Made by a program: the position numbers and the translations under genes | Source of the DNA: an uncultured Francisellaceae bacterium | GTDB taxonomy: Bacteria; Pseudomonadota; Gammaproteobacteria; UBA6186; Azoamicaceae | Assembly: GCA_903822055.1 (NCBI GenBank) | Contig: CAIJNR010000125.1 | Span: forward strand, 30,698 to 94,697 | Direction of reading: 5' to 3' | Length of the DNA stretch: 64,000 nt | Notes under the pieces: model-generated | Database searches by the model: none | What the model was told of the DNA's origin: nothing | Seen by the model: the letters and a program-made list of their open reading frames with translations, nothing else | In this document: piece after piece, positions 27,464 to 36,283 of the stretch | Position numbering within the stretch: the first letter of the stretch is position 1 | Layout: the number at the start of each line of letters is the position of its first letter

Positions 27464-28804
27464 ATGACATTTAATAAACATACAGGAAATCTTTTTTTAG
27501 CTATTTTCAAGGGTAATATATCTGAAGTACAAAAGTTGATATCTTACAATGAAACAGATTTAACTTGTATATTACCTAATATGTACATTAATTCTCCGGC
27601 TCAGCTAAAAGTATTAGTTTTATTTAACGGTTTTGGAAACCATAGTTTAAAACAAAAATTATCAACAAATAATCCATTGTTATTTGCGTTATCTATGCAA
27701 CACTTAGAAATTGCAAAAGTTATCCTAGAACAATTATTACATAATTTTAGGCGTGCAAGTTTGCAATCGATACAAAGTAAGAAACTAAAGGATAGCTTGC
27801 TTTATGTGAATTCTTTTGGGATGAGTGTAATACATTTGTTGTGTGAGTGCGATCGTGATCTTGGGCAAGATCAAGCTTTGTCAATAATGCTTGGTATTTT
27901 TAACAAATTAACATACGTCGATGCAAATTTTATGTCAACTATTTTAAAAACAAGTGATTCTATATTTTACGATTGTAATTATAGTTCAAAATACAATGTT
28001 TTTTATAAACAGATAGTATATGAAGCGTTAAAATATAGTAATAGACATGAAATTTTATTTAACAATTCAAAAAAAAATTATTTATTGTTCATAAGTTCTT
28101 TGATTAAAAATAACAATATAGATTTGTTGTTATTTTTTATTGAACAATACAAAAGCTTTTGTAGTAAAGAATTGATTTTACAATCCATAAAGTTGTGCGA
28201 TAAAAATTCATTCAAAAGAATAGTATTATCTAATCAATTATTAGCTATAGGTTTAATAAATGAAAATTTTGATGAATTTTTTTATGCCATGGTTAATTCA
28301 GTTGACGAATGTTTGGTAGATAATTGTTATGTAGCTATAACGAACATTTCAGCCAAAATGAACTTGTTATTTAAATTGGCTACTATCGAATCAGCTCATA
28401 TAACAAAATCCATAGAAAACATTTCTGAAGCTATTAAAAAATATGTTAGATACCGTCAACATCCCATAAAGGCAGCTAATTTCACATCTTGGTTACGAAT
28501 TTGTAAGAATAAAATAAACACGATGTTTATTAGGGAAAAAGATAGTATAATCATTTACAAAAATTTAGAAAATATTTATAAATTATTATTTGGTGTGGCA
28601 ACACAATTACCAACAACTCGCTCTGAAGTATTACTACCACAAAGATCTATTGAGCAGTCATTGTTTAAATTACCGTCAGTTGATTCTAATTGTTTGTTTT
28701 TTATGCAATCTCAATTTACTCAGCGAGAAACTACAACTAATAGCGATCCTTCGAATAGCTTTTATGGCGTTAAATCTTATAAAAGGTATAAAGCAAGTTT
28801 ATAG
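27464..28804 (+). CDS. Ankyrin-like orphan protein
   Basis: A 446-residue protein whose first 170 residues contain degenerate ankyrin-like helix pairs: FLAIFKGNISEVQKLIS, LLFALSMQHLEIAKVILEQL and VNSFGMSVIHLLCE. The rest is helical without motifs I recognise. No signal peptide is present. Ankyrin proteins of this kind are often host-directed in intracellular bacteria, but nothing in the sequence proves secretion. It stands alone, with its own upstream region after sdhB. Confidence 0.65.
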   Translation: MTFNKHTGNLFLAIFKGNISEVQKLISYNETDLTCILPNMYINSPAQLKVLVLFNGFGNHSLKQKLSTNNPLLFALSMQHLEIAKVILEQLLHNFRRASLQSIQSKKLKDSLLYVNSFGMSVIHLLCECDRDLGQDQALSIMLGIFNKLTYVDANFMSTILKTSDSIFYDCNYSSKYNVFYKQIVYEALKYSNRHEILFNNSKKNYLLFISSLIKNNNIDLLLFFIEQYKSFCSKELILQSIKLCDKNSFKRIVLSNQLLAIGLINENFDEFFYAMVNSVDECLVDNCYVAITNISAKMNLLFKLATIESAHITKSIENISEAIKKYVRYRQHPIKAANFTSWLRICKNKINTMFIREKDSIIIYKNLENIYKLLFGVATQLPTTRSEVLLPQRSIEQSLFKLPSVDSNCLFFMQSQFTQRETTTNSDPSNSFYGVKSYKRYKASL

Positions 28805-28879
28805 CTTAAAAGTCTCCTTATTTAATTAAACAGCACAAAGTACTATCCTAAGGTTGTTCTTCAAATGACGATATTAACT

Positions 28880-30322
28880 CTAAGCACCTATAAGCTTAGG
28901 GGAAAAAAAATTTGAATAACCATTTGCATCTATTTCTAAAGTGCCACCAATAAGTTCTATTTTTGTTCCTTTACCAAAAGTAAAATATAAGTTTTGTGCT
29001 CTATGTAATAAATCAGTATCTAACAGTGGATTTTTTGGCATAATTTCTGCATATGCCTTTGCAAGAACATCCAAAGGTAAAGATAATACGGAACTATTTA
29101 TGGAATATAAACTATCTTTATATTTTTCTGCAATTACAGGATTTCTAGTTTTTATGTCCTGCAAAATAGGATTATATTCTTTTAACATTTTTTCCATGGC
29201 AGTGTGTAGATCTAATTTGTTGAGCATATCAATTATATCGAATGCTTCGTATATAAGAATTCGTTCGTCTTCACTAGCTTGTTTTATACTTATGCTACCA
29301 TTTGCTACATTTACAATAATAGATGAAATTTCAAAAAACCAAGACAATTGTTCAAGATTAACTTTTTTACCATCATTCATAATTATGTGATACAACGAAT
29401 AATAATCAGCTTTATATCGATAATTGTTTAATGCAATTGTTTTTAATTTTTCAAAATATTTTTGTTTGGTTAATGTAATATCAAATGTACCGTCTTTTAA
29501 AGCATCAATAATTTCTTTATAAATTATATTTAATTCTATTTCATCTTCTTCTGGATCGTTTTCACTTGCATGAGCTACTGCTTGAGATAATGTGAGGTTG
29601 TAAGCCATATTATGAACCAGATCAGCGTTATGACGAAAAACATCACTATGAGTTAAGTCTCTGTTAAAAGAAGAAGCTTTGGAATTTTCATGTTGCCAAT
29701 GATTATAAAAGTCATCGGCAGACTTTTCTAACATATATTCCGAAAGAATTTTCATGGTTATATGTTCACAATTGTGTTCTACGTCATATTGTTCATTAAT
29801 TTTCAGCATATCCAGAATTATATATAAATTTTTTCTGGTCTCTTCTATTATAATATCACATTGTTTACATGTTTCATGTTCAGCTAATTCCATGGTTATG
29901 GCATATAACTCTGGATTTAATATAGTTTTAAAGAAGATTTGTTCTATATTATGCGAATTGAAGTATTTATTAACACTATTACATGTTTCAAAAATCAAAC
30001 AGTAGTAAAAATGAAATAAATTTTTATCTAATGTTTCTTGGTTTGAAATATCTGGTACCTCTATTTGTATTGTCTTTGTACCAGAATTATATCTTGCTCC
30101 AGTATCTAGACTATTTCTTTCCACTATAACCAGCTTAATTGATTGGTTTATGGTTTTTGCATCATCCATTAATTTTTTCAATTGTTTGAATAATGTATGG
30201 TCAACATTGGAGTACAATGTGTTAACCGTAGTTAAAACATCATAACAAGCTTTATGTTCTGAATTTTCCAGATCTAATTCTATGGTTATTAATTCATTAA
30301 AAAATATATATTTAATTTTCAT
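28880..30322 (-). CDS. Orphan protein of unknown function
   Basis: A 480-residue acidic protein with no signal peptide or membrane segment. I see no reliable family match. The middle (residues about 110-165) has paired histidines and cysteines in LAEHETCKQCD, but no HExxH metalloprotease motif. The first 110 residues look like alternating strands and helices, the rest is helical. It is monocistronic, converging with the ankyrin-like gene. AT-rich and isolated, it fits the accessory gene class of this window. Confidence 0.6.
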   Translation of the reverse strand: MKIKYIFFNELITIELDLENSEHKACYDVLTTVNTLYSNVDHTLFKQLKKLMDDAKTINQSIKLVIVERNSLDTGARYNSGTKTIQIEVPDISNQETLDKNLFHFYYCLIFETCNSVNKYFNSHNIEQIFFKTILNPELYAITMELAEHETCKQCDIIIEETRKNLYIILDMLKINEQYDVEHNCEHITMKILSEYMLEKSADDFYNHWQHENSKASSFNRDLTHSDVFRHNADLVHNMAYNLTLSQAVAHASENDPEEDEIELNIIYKEIIDALKDGTFDITLTKQKYFEKLKTIALNNYRYKADYYSLYHIIMNDGKKVNLEQLSWFFEISSIIVNVANGSISIKQASEDERILIYEAFDIIDMLNKLDLHTAMEKMLKEYNPILQDIKTRNPVIAEKYKDSLYSINSSVLSLPLDVLAKAYAEIMPKNPLLDTDLLHRAQNLYFTFGKGTKIELIGGTLEIDANGYSNFFSPKLIGA

Positions 30323-30412
30323 GGTGTGTGCTTAATGTTCTCTATTTTTAATTTACTAGAAACATAATGTATTCAGAAGAATTATATTAATAATTTATTT
30401 AAATTGCAGCAA

Positions 30413-30444
30413 AAGTAGTAACTAAATAAAGTAGTAACTAAATA
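30413..30444. repeat. Perfect 16-bp tandem duplication
   Basis: AAGTAGTAACTAAATA occurs twice in direct succession in the gap between the 480-residue orphan and the pilin gene, just after the pilin stop on the minus strand. It looks like a slippage duplication. Confidence 0.8.
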
Positions 30445-30473
30445 ATGTGTCAAAAATTTGGTTTTAAAAAGAA

Positions 30474-30965
30474 TTATTTACAAGCTGATGGTAGGTACAT
30501 GGGGTCAATTTTAGTGGTAGTAGTGCCACTTGAATCTCCAGTTACACATTTCCATATAATTGCATTAGTGTTGTCTATTGCGACTAAAGATAAAATCTTA
30601 CCTTGAAGTGGTACTGGTACTGGTGCTGCACTACTGTACTTTACCTGTACGTTTCCTAAAGTAGCTCCTGTTATGCCAGTAAAAGTAGCTTTAACTTCGA
30701 CAGTTGTAGTATTTATCATGCTATCAGTATAAGGGCTAGCATTTATATCAGTGTCTTTTGGAAAGGCATTATTAGAAGTATAAAAGTCGCTAGCCTTGTT
30801 TTTGAGTGATTCTAATATTGGTATAGCACTACTTACAGTAGATTTAACCGTATAACTTAGGTATACCGGTGTGGCTACAGACGTTAAAATAGCAATAATA
30901 GCAATGGCAATCATTAATTCAATTAAAGAAAAGCCAAAGGTTTTTTTATTGTTTTTATTGTGCAT
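30474..30965 (-). CDS. Type IV pilin-like protein
   Basis: An 11-residue basic leader ends at glycine, followed by FSLIELMIAIAIIAILTSV, the type IV prepilin signature with Glu at mature position 5. PilD-type peptidase should cleave after Gly11. The mature protein is about 152 residues, with two C-terminal cysteines (WKCVTG and PSACK) that could form the usual D-loop disulfide. The size suits a major pilin or a minor pilin; no other pilus assembly genes are here. It is divergent from a glycosyltransferase, which may only be coincidence. Confidence 0.87.
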   Translation of the reverse strand: MHNKNNKKTFGFSLIELMIAIAIIAILTSVATPVYLSYTVKSTVSSAIPILESLKNKASDFYTSNNAFPKDTDINASPYTDSMINTTTVEVKATFTGITGATLGNVQVKYSSAAPVPVPLQGKILSLVAIDNTNAIIWKCVTGDSSGTTTTKIDPMYLPSACK

Positions 30966-31017
30966 AATATTAAATATAGCTTAAAGTACAATTTAATTTA
31001 GTGTAAATACATACAAT

Positions 31018-32253
31018 ATGAAAAAAATATTATATTTAGTGGCAGAAGATAGTTATTTTTGTTCGCATCGTTTAGGGCTTGCAGTTTTTATGCAGCAAGA
31101 GGGTTATACAGTAGCTGTTGCTACCAGGTGTTCTAAACATTCTTCTAAAGATAAAGATGATATTTTAAAACAAGGATTGCAGTTGTTTGAATTACAATTT
31201 TTTTGTCGTGCCAGTTGTATAAATCCATTTAAAGAACTTTTAGCGTTTAAAGAACTATATAATATTTATAAAACATTTAAACCAGATCTGGTACATCATG
31301 TAGCTTTAAAGCCAGTTATATACGGCACAATAGTAGCTAGGTTAGTTAAAATCAATAAAATAGTTAACGCATTAGCTGGATTAGGTTTTGTATTTACTGA
31401 ATTTACATATAAATTTAATTCAAATGTTTTAGTAAATTTTTGTGGAAATATAAAAAAAATTACCAAGCAAAAGGTTTTACAGTTTTTTGTTTATAAAATT
31501 TTAAAATTAATTATTATCAATAATCCACAACAAAACAAAATTTTATTGATGCAAAATAAAGATGATCTGGATATTTTAAAAAAAAGCATTCGTGTTAGTG
31601 ATGATGTAGAATTGAAAGTTGCTATAGTGCCAGGTTCTGGTATTGATATGGATAAATATTCTAACTCACAACCATTAAGTAATATAAATTTTAATAATAA
31701 TATAAAAATTATATTAATCTCTAGGTTGTTGTGGACTAAAGGTATAAATGAATTTATTCATGCTGCACAGTATATAAAAGAATATATAAAAAAAAATAAT
31801 TTATATGTTAATCCAGAATTTATTTTGTATGGCGACATTGATAGTAAAAACCCAGCTTCAGTTTGTTATTCGGATCTAACAGAATGGCAAAATCAAGGCT
31901 TAGTTGTTTGGAAAAATTTTTGTCACGATGTTGTGGCGGCATATAGTGATTGCCATATCGCGGTATTACCGTCATATCGTGAAGGCTTGCCAAAAAGTTT
32001 ATTAGAAGCAGCGGCTTGTGCAAGGGCTATTGTTACAACAGATGTACCAGGGTGCCGCGAAATAGTTACCGATGGTGTTAATGGGTATCTAGTACCAAAA
32101 CAAAATAGTGAAATGCTAGCTGGAGCTTTACTAAAGCTTATGCAAAATCAAGAGTCTATGATAAATATGGGCATATTAGGTCGACAAAAAGTTTGTGATA
32201 AATTTTCTAATCAAGTTATTTTTCCACAAATATTAGGGGTGTATTCGTTATGA
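31018..32253 (+). CDS. GT4-family glycosyltransferase
   Basis: A 411-residue GT-B enzyme. The N-terminus KILYLVAEDSYFCSHRLGLA resembles transferases acting on undecaprenyl-linked sugars (PglA/TuaC-like). The C-terminal domain has ILISRLLWTKGINEFI and PSYREGLPKSLLEAAACARA with the E-x7-E motif, then TTDVPGCREIVTDGVNGYLV. No sugar specificity can be assigned. It overlaps the MazG-like gene by 4 bases (ATGA). Confidence 0.88.
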   Translation: MKKILYLVAEDSYFCSHRLGLAVFMQQEGYTVAVATRCSKHSSKDKDDILKQGLQLFELQFFCRASCINPFKELLAFKELYNIYKTFKPDLVHHVALKPVIYGTIVARLVKINKIVNALAGLGFVFTEFTYKFNSNVLVNFCGNIKKITKQKVLQFFVYKILKLIIINNPQQNKILLMQNKDDLDILKKSIRVSDDVELKVAIVPGSGIDMDKYSNSQPLSNINFNNNIKIILISRLLWTKGINEFIHAAQYIKEYIKKNNLYVNPEFILYGDIDSKNPASVCYSDLTEWQNQGLVVWKNFCHDVVAAYSDCHIAVLPSYREGLPKSLLEAAACARAIVTTDVPGCREIVTDGVNGYLVPKQNSEMLAGALLKLMQNQESMINMGILGRQKVCDKFSNQVIFPQILGVYSL

Positions 32254-32663
32254 GAAAAAGATTCGGGTATGGTTGTTCTGGTAAATTAGTTCGAGATAGG
32301 GCTATAGAACGTGGCTTACAGGAAGACAGCACTTCTGTATTTTCCTATAAATATTTAGAACCACATGAATTACAAGTTCATCTTTTAAATAAATTGCAAG
32401 AAGAAGTGGCAGAGGTGTTGGAATCTAAACATAAAGAAGAAATGTGTTTAGAGCTTGTGGATGTTTTAGACGTAGTAGATGCTATAATGAAACACAATAG
32501 CATTTCAAAAGAAGAATTAGATATAGTAAGAAAAAATAAATATAAATCACATGGACAATTTGATTCTAAACTGTTTATTAAGTGGCACGAATTAGGACCA
32601 TCAGGTTGGTATGATCATTTTTTAGACAATCCACATAAATATCCGGAATTGGATATTGATTAG
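32250..32663 (+). CDS. MazG-like NTP pyrophosphohydrolase
   Basis: A 137-residue all-alpha protein with the house-cleaning NTP pyrophosphatase pattern: KLVRDRAIERG at the N-terminus, the metal-binding glutamates in KLQEEVAEVLE, and LELVDVLDVVDAIM. Such enzymes hydrolyse non-canonical nucleotides. The last 50 residues are a family-specific tail with aromatic residues (GPSGWYDHFLDN). It is translationally coupled to the glycosyltransferase by an ATGA overlap. Confidence 0.78.
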   Translation: MRKRFGYGCSGKLVRDRAIERGLQEDSTSVFSYKYLEPHELQVHLLNKLQEEVAEVLESKHKEEMCLELVDVLDVVDAIMKHNSISKEELDIVRKNKYKSHGQFDSKLFIKWHELGPSGWYDHFLDNPHKYPELDID

Positions 32664-32699
32664 ATTTTTATTTAATCCTATTTTGAGAGTCAAAAAATT

Positions 32700-34712
32700 T
32701 TAAATCCGAATAATATTTTTTTTAAGAAATATTATTTGATTGCGAACCTTAGCTGCTTGCTCAAATTCTAAATTTTTAGCAAAATTGCGCATTTGTTGTT
32801 CTAGTTTGTTTATTTTTTTAGCAAAATCTTGAATAGATTGAATATTTTCTAAATCAAGCTCTTCTGAATAATCTTCGCTATCATTAGATCTTGCATGAAT
32901 ATTGCTTTCTAAAATATCAACAATAGATTTGGTAATACCAGTAGGCGTAATGCCGTGCTTAGTATTAAATTCAGTTTGAATTATTTTACGTCTTTCGGTT
33001 TCATCTATTGCTTGTTGCATGGATTTAGTGATTTTGTCAGCATATAAGATTACTGTTCCATTGATATTTCTTGCAGCTCGACCAATAGTTTGAATTAATG
33101 CACGAGCAGATCTTAAGAATCCTTCTCGATCAGCGTCAAAAATAGCAACCAATGACACTTCTGGTAAATCTAATCCTTCACGTAATAAATTAATCCCAAC
33201 TAATACATCGATGGTCCCTGTTCGCAATGCACGAATTATTTCCATACGTTCGACTGTATCAATATCAGAATGTAAATAACGAACTTTTATTTTTTGTTCA
33301 GATAAATAAGTACTCAGTGCTTCTGAGAATTTTTTAGTTAAGGTTGTTATTAAAATACGTTCATTATTTTGAATACGTTTATTAATTTCTATAATAACAT
33401 CTTCCACTTGAGTGGATACCGATCGTACAAAAATTGTTGGATCTAATAAACCAGTAGGACGAACTACTAATTCCACAACCTGCTCAGATTTTTCTAATTC
33501 ATAGTTTCCTGGTGTTGCAGAAACGTAGATTGTTTGTGGCTGTAGTAATAGAAACTCATCAAATTTTAGTGGTCTATTATCTAATGCGCAAGGTAATCTA
33601 AAACCATAATTAACTAAATTTTCTTTGCGTGCTCTATCTCCATGGTACATGGCATGTAATTGTGGGATTGTAACATGTGATTCATCAATAAATAATAATG
33701 AATTTTTTTGTAAATAGTCCATTAAAGTAGATGGTTTTGAACCTGGTTCTCGATTACTTAAGATGCGAGAATAATTTTCAATACCGCTACAATAGCCCAT
33801 TTCTTGCATCATTTCTATATCGTAATATGTTCTTTGTTCTATACGTTGAGCTTCAATAAGTTTATTTTGATCTTTAAAATCAGCAATTTGGGTATGTAGC
33901 TCTATTTTAATTTTTTCTATTGCTTGTAAAATTTGTTCTTTAGGCGTTGCATAGTGACTTTTAGGGTAAATAGTAATTCTAGGTAAATTATTTTGAATAG
34001 TTTTACCAGTTAATGGATCGAAAGTACTAATTTTTTCTATTTCTTGACCAAATAGTTGCAACCTAATAGCCATATTTTCGCTTTCTACAGGAAAAACATC
34101 TATTACATCACCACGTACTCTAAAAGTTGCTTGTTTAAAATTTACATCATTTCTTGTGTATTGTAATTCTGCTAATTTTTTCAATAATTTTCTTTGTTCA
34201 ATTAATTCACCACGACTTACATGTAAGATCATTGCTAAATAAGATTTTGGATCACCTAATCCATAAATTGCAGAAACGGTGGCTACAATTATTGTGTCAT
34301 TGCGTTCTAACAATGATTTAGTAGCTGAAAGCCGCATTCTATCTATATGTTCATTAATAGCTGCGTCTTTTTCTATATATGTATCGGTACTCGGTACATA
34401 GGCTTCTGGTTGATAGTAATCATAATAAGATACAAAATACTCTACAGAATTTTTAGGGAAAAAAGCTTTCATTTCGCCATACAGTTGAGCTGCTAGGGTT
34501 TTATTAGGAGCTAAAATTAAAGCAGGGCGTTGTAACTCGTAGATTAGATTAGCTATGGTAAAAGTTTTTCCTGATCCAGTTACCCCTAATAAAGTTTGCT
34601 CAGTAAAATTTTGTTGTAAACCAGTTATTAATTGTTTAATAGCTTCAGGCTGTGAGCCAGCTGGCTTGTAATCGCTGCATAATATAAATTTTTGTAGGTT
34701 TTGGTGACTCAT
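32700..34712 (-). CDS. uvrB: Excinuclease ABC subunit B
   Basis: UvrB is the damage-verifying helicase-like subunit of nucleotide excision repair. The Walker A motif is [17 protein letters not shown], followed by the beta-hairpin region [16 protein letters not shown], the DEAD-like [13 protein letters not shown] and motif [11 protein letters not shown]. The C-terminal UVR domain is present ([17 protein letters not shown]). I take ATG 34712, 5 bases after AAAGGA; the ATG two codons upstream abuts that site. Length 670, standard. Confidence 0.97.
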   Translation of the reverse strand: MSHQNLQKFILCSDYKPAGSQPEAIKQLITGLQQNFTEQTLLGVTGSGKTFTIANLIYELQRPALILAPNKTLAAQLYGEMKAFFPKNSVEYFVSYYDYYQPEAYVPSTDTYIEKDAAINEHIDRMRLSATKSLLERNDTIIVATVSAIYGLGDPKSYLAMILHVSRGELIEQRKLLKKLAELQYTRNDVNFKQATFRVRGDVIDVFPVESENMAIRLQLFGQEIEKISTFDPLTGKTIQNNLPRITIYPKSHYATPKEQILQAIEKIKIELHTQIADFKDQNKLIEAQRIEQRTYYDIEMMQEMGYCSGIENYSRILSNREPGSKPSTLMDYLQKNSLLFIDESHVTIPQLHAMYHGDRARKENLVNYGFRLPCALDNRPLKFDEFLLLQPQTIYVSATPGNYELEKSEQVVELVVRPTGLLDPTIFVRSVSTQVEDVIIEINKRIQNNERILITTLTKKFSEALSTYLSEQKIKVRYLHSDIDTVERMEIIRALRTGTIDVLVGINLLREGLDLPEVSLVAIFDADREGFLRSARALIQTIGRAARNINGTVILYADKITKSMQQAIDETERRKIIQTEFNTKHGITPTGITKSIVDILESNIHARSNDSEDYSEELDLENIQSIQDFAKKINKLEQQMRNFAKNLEFEQAAKVRNQIIFLKKNIIRI

Positions 34713-34765
34713 GAGCATCCTTTGCTCTAGGCTAACAGCTTTGCTGGTTTTATTTCAATATAAAG

Positions 34766-34792
34766 TTGACCGGAGCACAAAATCTTTATAAT
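34766..34792 (+). promoter_or_regulatory. Promoter of tRNA-Asn
   Basis: TTGACC (34766-34771) and a perfect TATAAT (34787-34792) are separated by 15 bases, a short spacer. The -10 box ends 13 bases before the tRNA, right for a start just ahead of it. Confidence 0.65.
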
Positions 34793-34805
34793 ATTATTCA
34801 GCTTT

Positions 34806-34881
34806 TCCCCGATAGCTCAGCCGGTAGAGCAAGTGGCTGTTAACCACTGGGTCGGCGGTTCGAGTCCGTCTCGGGGAGCCA
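34806..34881 (+). tRNA. tRNA-Asn (anticodon GTT)
   Basis: The acceptor stem TCCCCGA pairs with TCGGGGA. The anticodon loop reads CTGTTAA giving GTT. The T arm is GGCGGTTCGAGTCCGTC, and CCA is encoded at 34879-34881. A clear promoter precedes it. The DNA downstream holds accessory genes up to fis. Confidence 0.97.
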
Positions 34882-35302
34882 ATTATAATTTGCTAACAAT
34901 TCATCCAACTTTGTGTGGTTGCACCTAAAATCCTTAACTAACACTAACGGCCTCGATGGCAATTAGCTTTACATGCTAAAGTATTGATTTGGTGCAACTC
35001 CACATTGATGCAGCAACGCGATTTTTTCTACGTCATGCAACTACCAATTGTTTAACTAATTGAGTTACTGTAGAATTATTACTAATAACTTCCACTGTAA
35101 TATTTTTGCGATGTTCGAAGTTTAGTGTTTTGGCTTGAAAAGTTTGCATATATCATCTACGCCTTAGTGGGTAAATTTATTGGGAATAAAAAAGATGGTT
35201 ATACAGACATCTTAAACCACAATGTAAATTAGTTTTTGTTTCGACAATAATATCTACAATAATAAAAAAAATAATAAAAAAACATGAGAGGAGAGTAATG
35301 AT
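34882..35302. other. Gene-free region downstream of tRNA-Asn with dyad and short repeat
   Basis: No convincing gene is present. GTTGCACC at 34918-34925 is complementary to GGTGCAAC at 34991-34998, with partial pairing beyond. The following stretch GATGCAGCAACGCGATTTTT (35007-35026) recurs as TATGCAACAACGCGATTTTT at 36224-36243, beyond the next gene. The last 85 bases are very AT-rich and probably hold the promoter of the 35303 gene. Confidence 0.55.
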
Positions 35303-36160
35303 ATGCCAGATAATAACAATGAACAAGAATGCTTAGATCACTTAAAAAGTGCTCACAATCAGTATAATTATGAGGTGCTACCACACCCAGAGGATCAAGT
35401 CTTCGTTGCAAAATTTATTGAACATTTCTATAATGGATTACTGTATGCTAAATATAAAGATAGGTTTTGTAACAAATACAGTGTCCTAATTAAAGAGCTT
35501 AATGAGTATTTGAAATTGCTGCAACCTATAACACAGGCAAGGATTGCCAGAAATGATTTGTTTGGCCAAGAGATGTCTATGCGGTGTGCATTCCTTGGCA
35601 GGCTCATGCAAGATCAATTCCAAGAAAATAGTTCTACGTTCCCACCTAGCACCATAAAACTAAAAGAAGTAGATTATAGGATGGAAATGGTAATTGCTGA
35701 CTTTCATTATCTCCATACAGAAGACTTTAGAACTAATAGCCCACAGCACTGGAAAAAACCAATTGATAGGTTTGTGACAAATTTTTATAATGTTTTAGTA
35801 TATGCCCTCAAGGATGATAATGATATTTCATTTTTTACTAAACAACAAACAAAGATTATAGAGTATCATAAATATATCAAAGATAAGATTGAATTTACTT
35901 TTAATGATGAATGGTCAATGGCTGCGTATCGGATTGACAAACCTACAGAGAAATATTTTAGAAAATTCCTCTGTGGTATTAATACATTAATAAGTTCTCT
36001 ACAATCAAAATATGAATATACACAATCTCTTCAAATGCAAATGCAAATGAAGGCTCTGTGTTTGCTGCGTGCTGAACAGAATAGTTCTTTTAACATATCG
36101 CCTAATCTTTGTTCAGATATAGCCCAATATATTATACCTAAACCAAGGCCAAATTTATAG
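35303..36160 (+). CDS. Orphan helical protein with internal repeats
   Basis: A 285-residue protein with no signal peptide and no known domain. It shows internal duplication: FIEHFYNGLLYA (residues 38-49) and FVTNFYNVLVYA (157-168) share the pattern F-x3-FYN-x-L-x-YA, each followed by a charged helix ending in EY-x-KY/L-like sequence; a weaker third copy may start near KYFRKFLCGIN. GAGGAGAG just upstream is a good ribosome site. It lies alone between tRNA-Asn and the phosphatase gene, flanked by a short repeat. Function unknown. Confidence 0.65.
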   Translation: MPDNNNEQECLDHLKSAHNQYNYEVLPHPEDQVFVAKFIEHFYNGLLYAKYKDRFCNKYSVLIKELNEYLKLLQPITQARIARNDLFGQEMSMRCAFLGRLMQDQFQENSSTFPPSTIKLKEVDYRMEMVIADFHYLHTEDFRTNSPQHWKKPIDRFVTNFYNVLVYALKDDNDISFFTKQQTKIIEYHKYIKDKIEFTFNDEWSMAAYRIDKPTEKYFRKFLCGINTLISSLQSKYEYTQSLQMQMQMKALCLLRAEQNSSFNISPNLCSDIAQYIIPKPRPNL

Positions 36161-36170
36161 CACCTGGTTG

Positions 36171-36219
36171 TGCAGTTTCCGTAACACTGGGGCCTTCCAT
36201 CGGTGTTACGGAAACTGCA
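36171..36219. terminator. 17-bp perfect hairpin after the orphan gene
   Basis: TGCAGTTTCCGTAACAC (36171-36187) pairs perfectly with 36203-36219 around a 15-base loop. It begins 10 bases after the stop codon at 36160. There is no immediate T-run, although ATTTTTAA follows 19 bases on. It may end transcription of the orphan gene and of the convergent phosphatase gene, or be a repeat unit. Confidence 0.5.
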
Positions 36220-36283
36220 TCTTTATGCAACAACGCGATTTTTAATCAACAAAATAAGGAAATGAAGAATGTTCTACTAGAGT

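Noticed and set aside
28880..30322. Zinc metalloprotease
   Set aside because: LAEHETCKQCD is suggestive at first sight, but no HExxH or other complete metal site is present.
32709..32737. uvrB terminator hairpin
   Set aside because: The AT-only stem lies within the last uvrB codons and is expected by chance in such AT-rich sequence.
35034..35150. Small minus-strand gene starting at the ATG at 35150
   Set aside because: The frame closes after 22 codons; a longer reading needs a frameshift and matches nothing I know.
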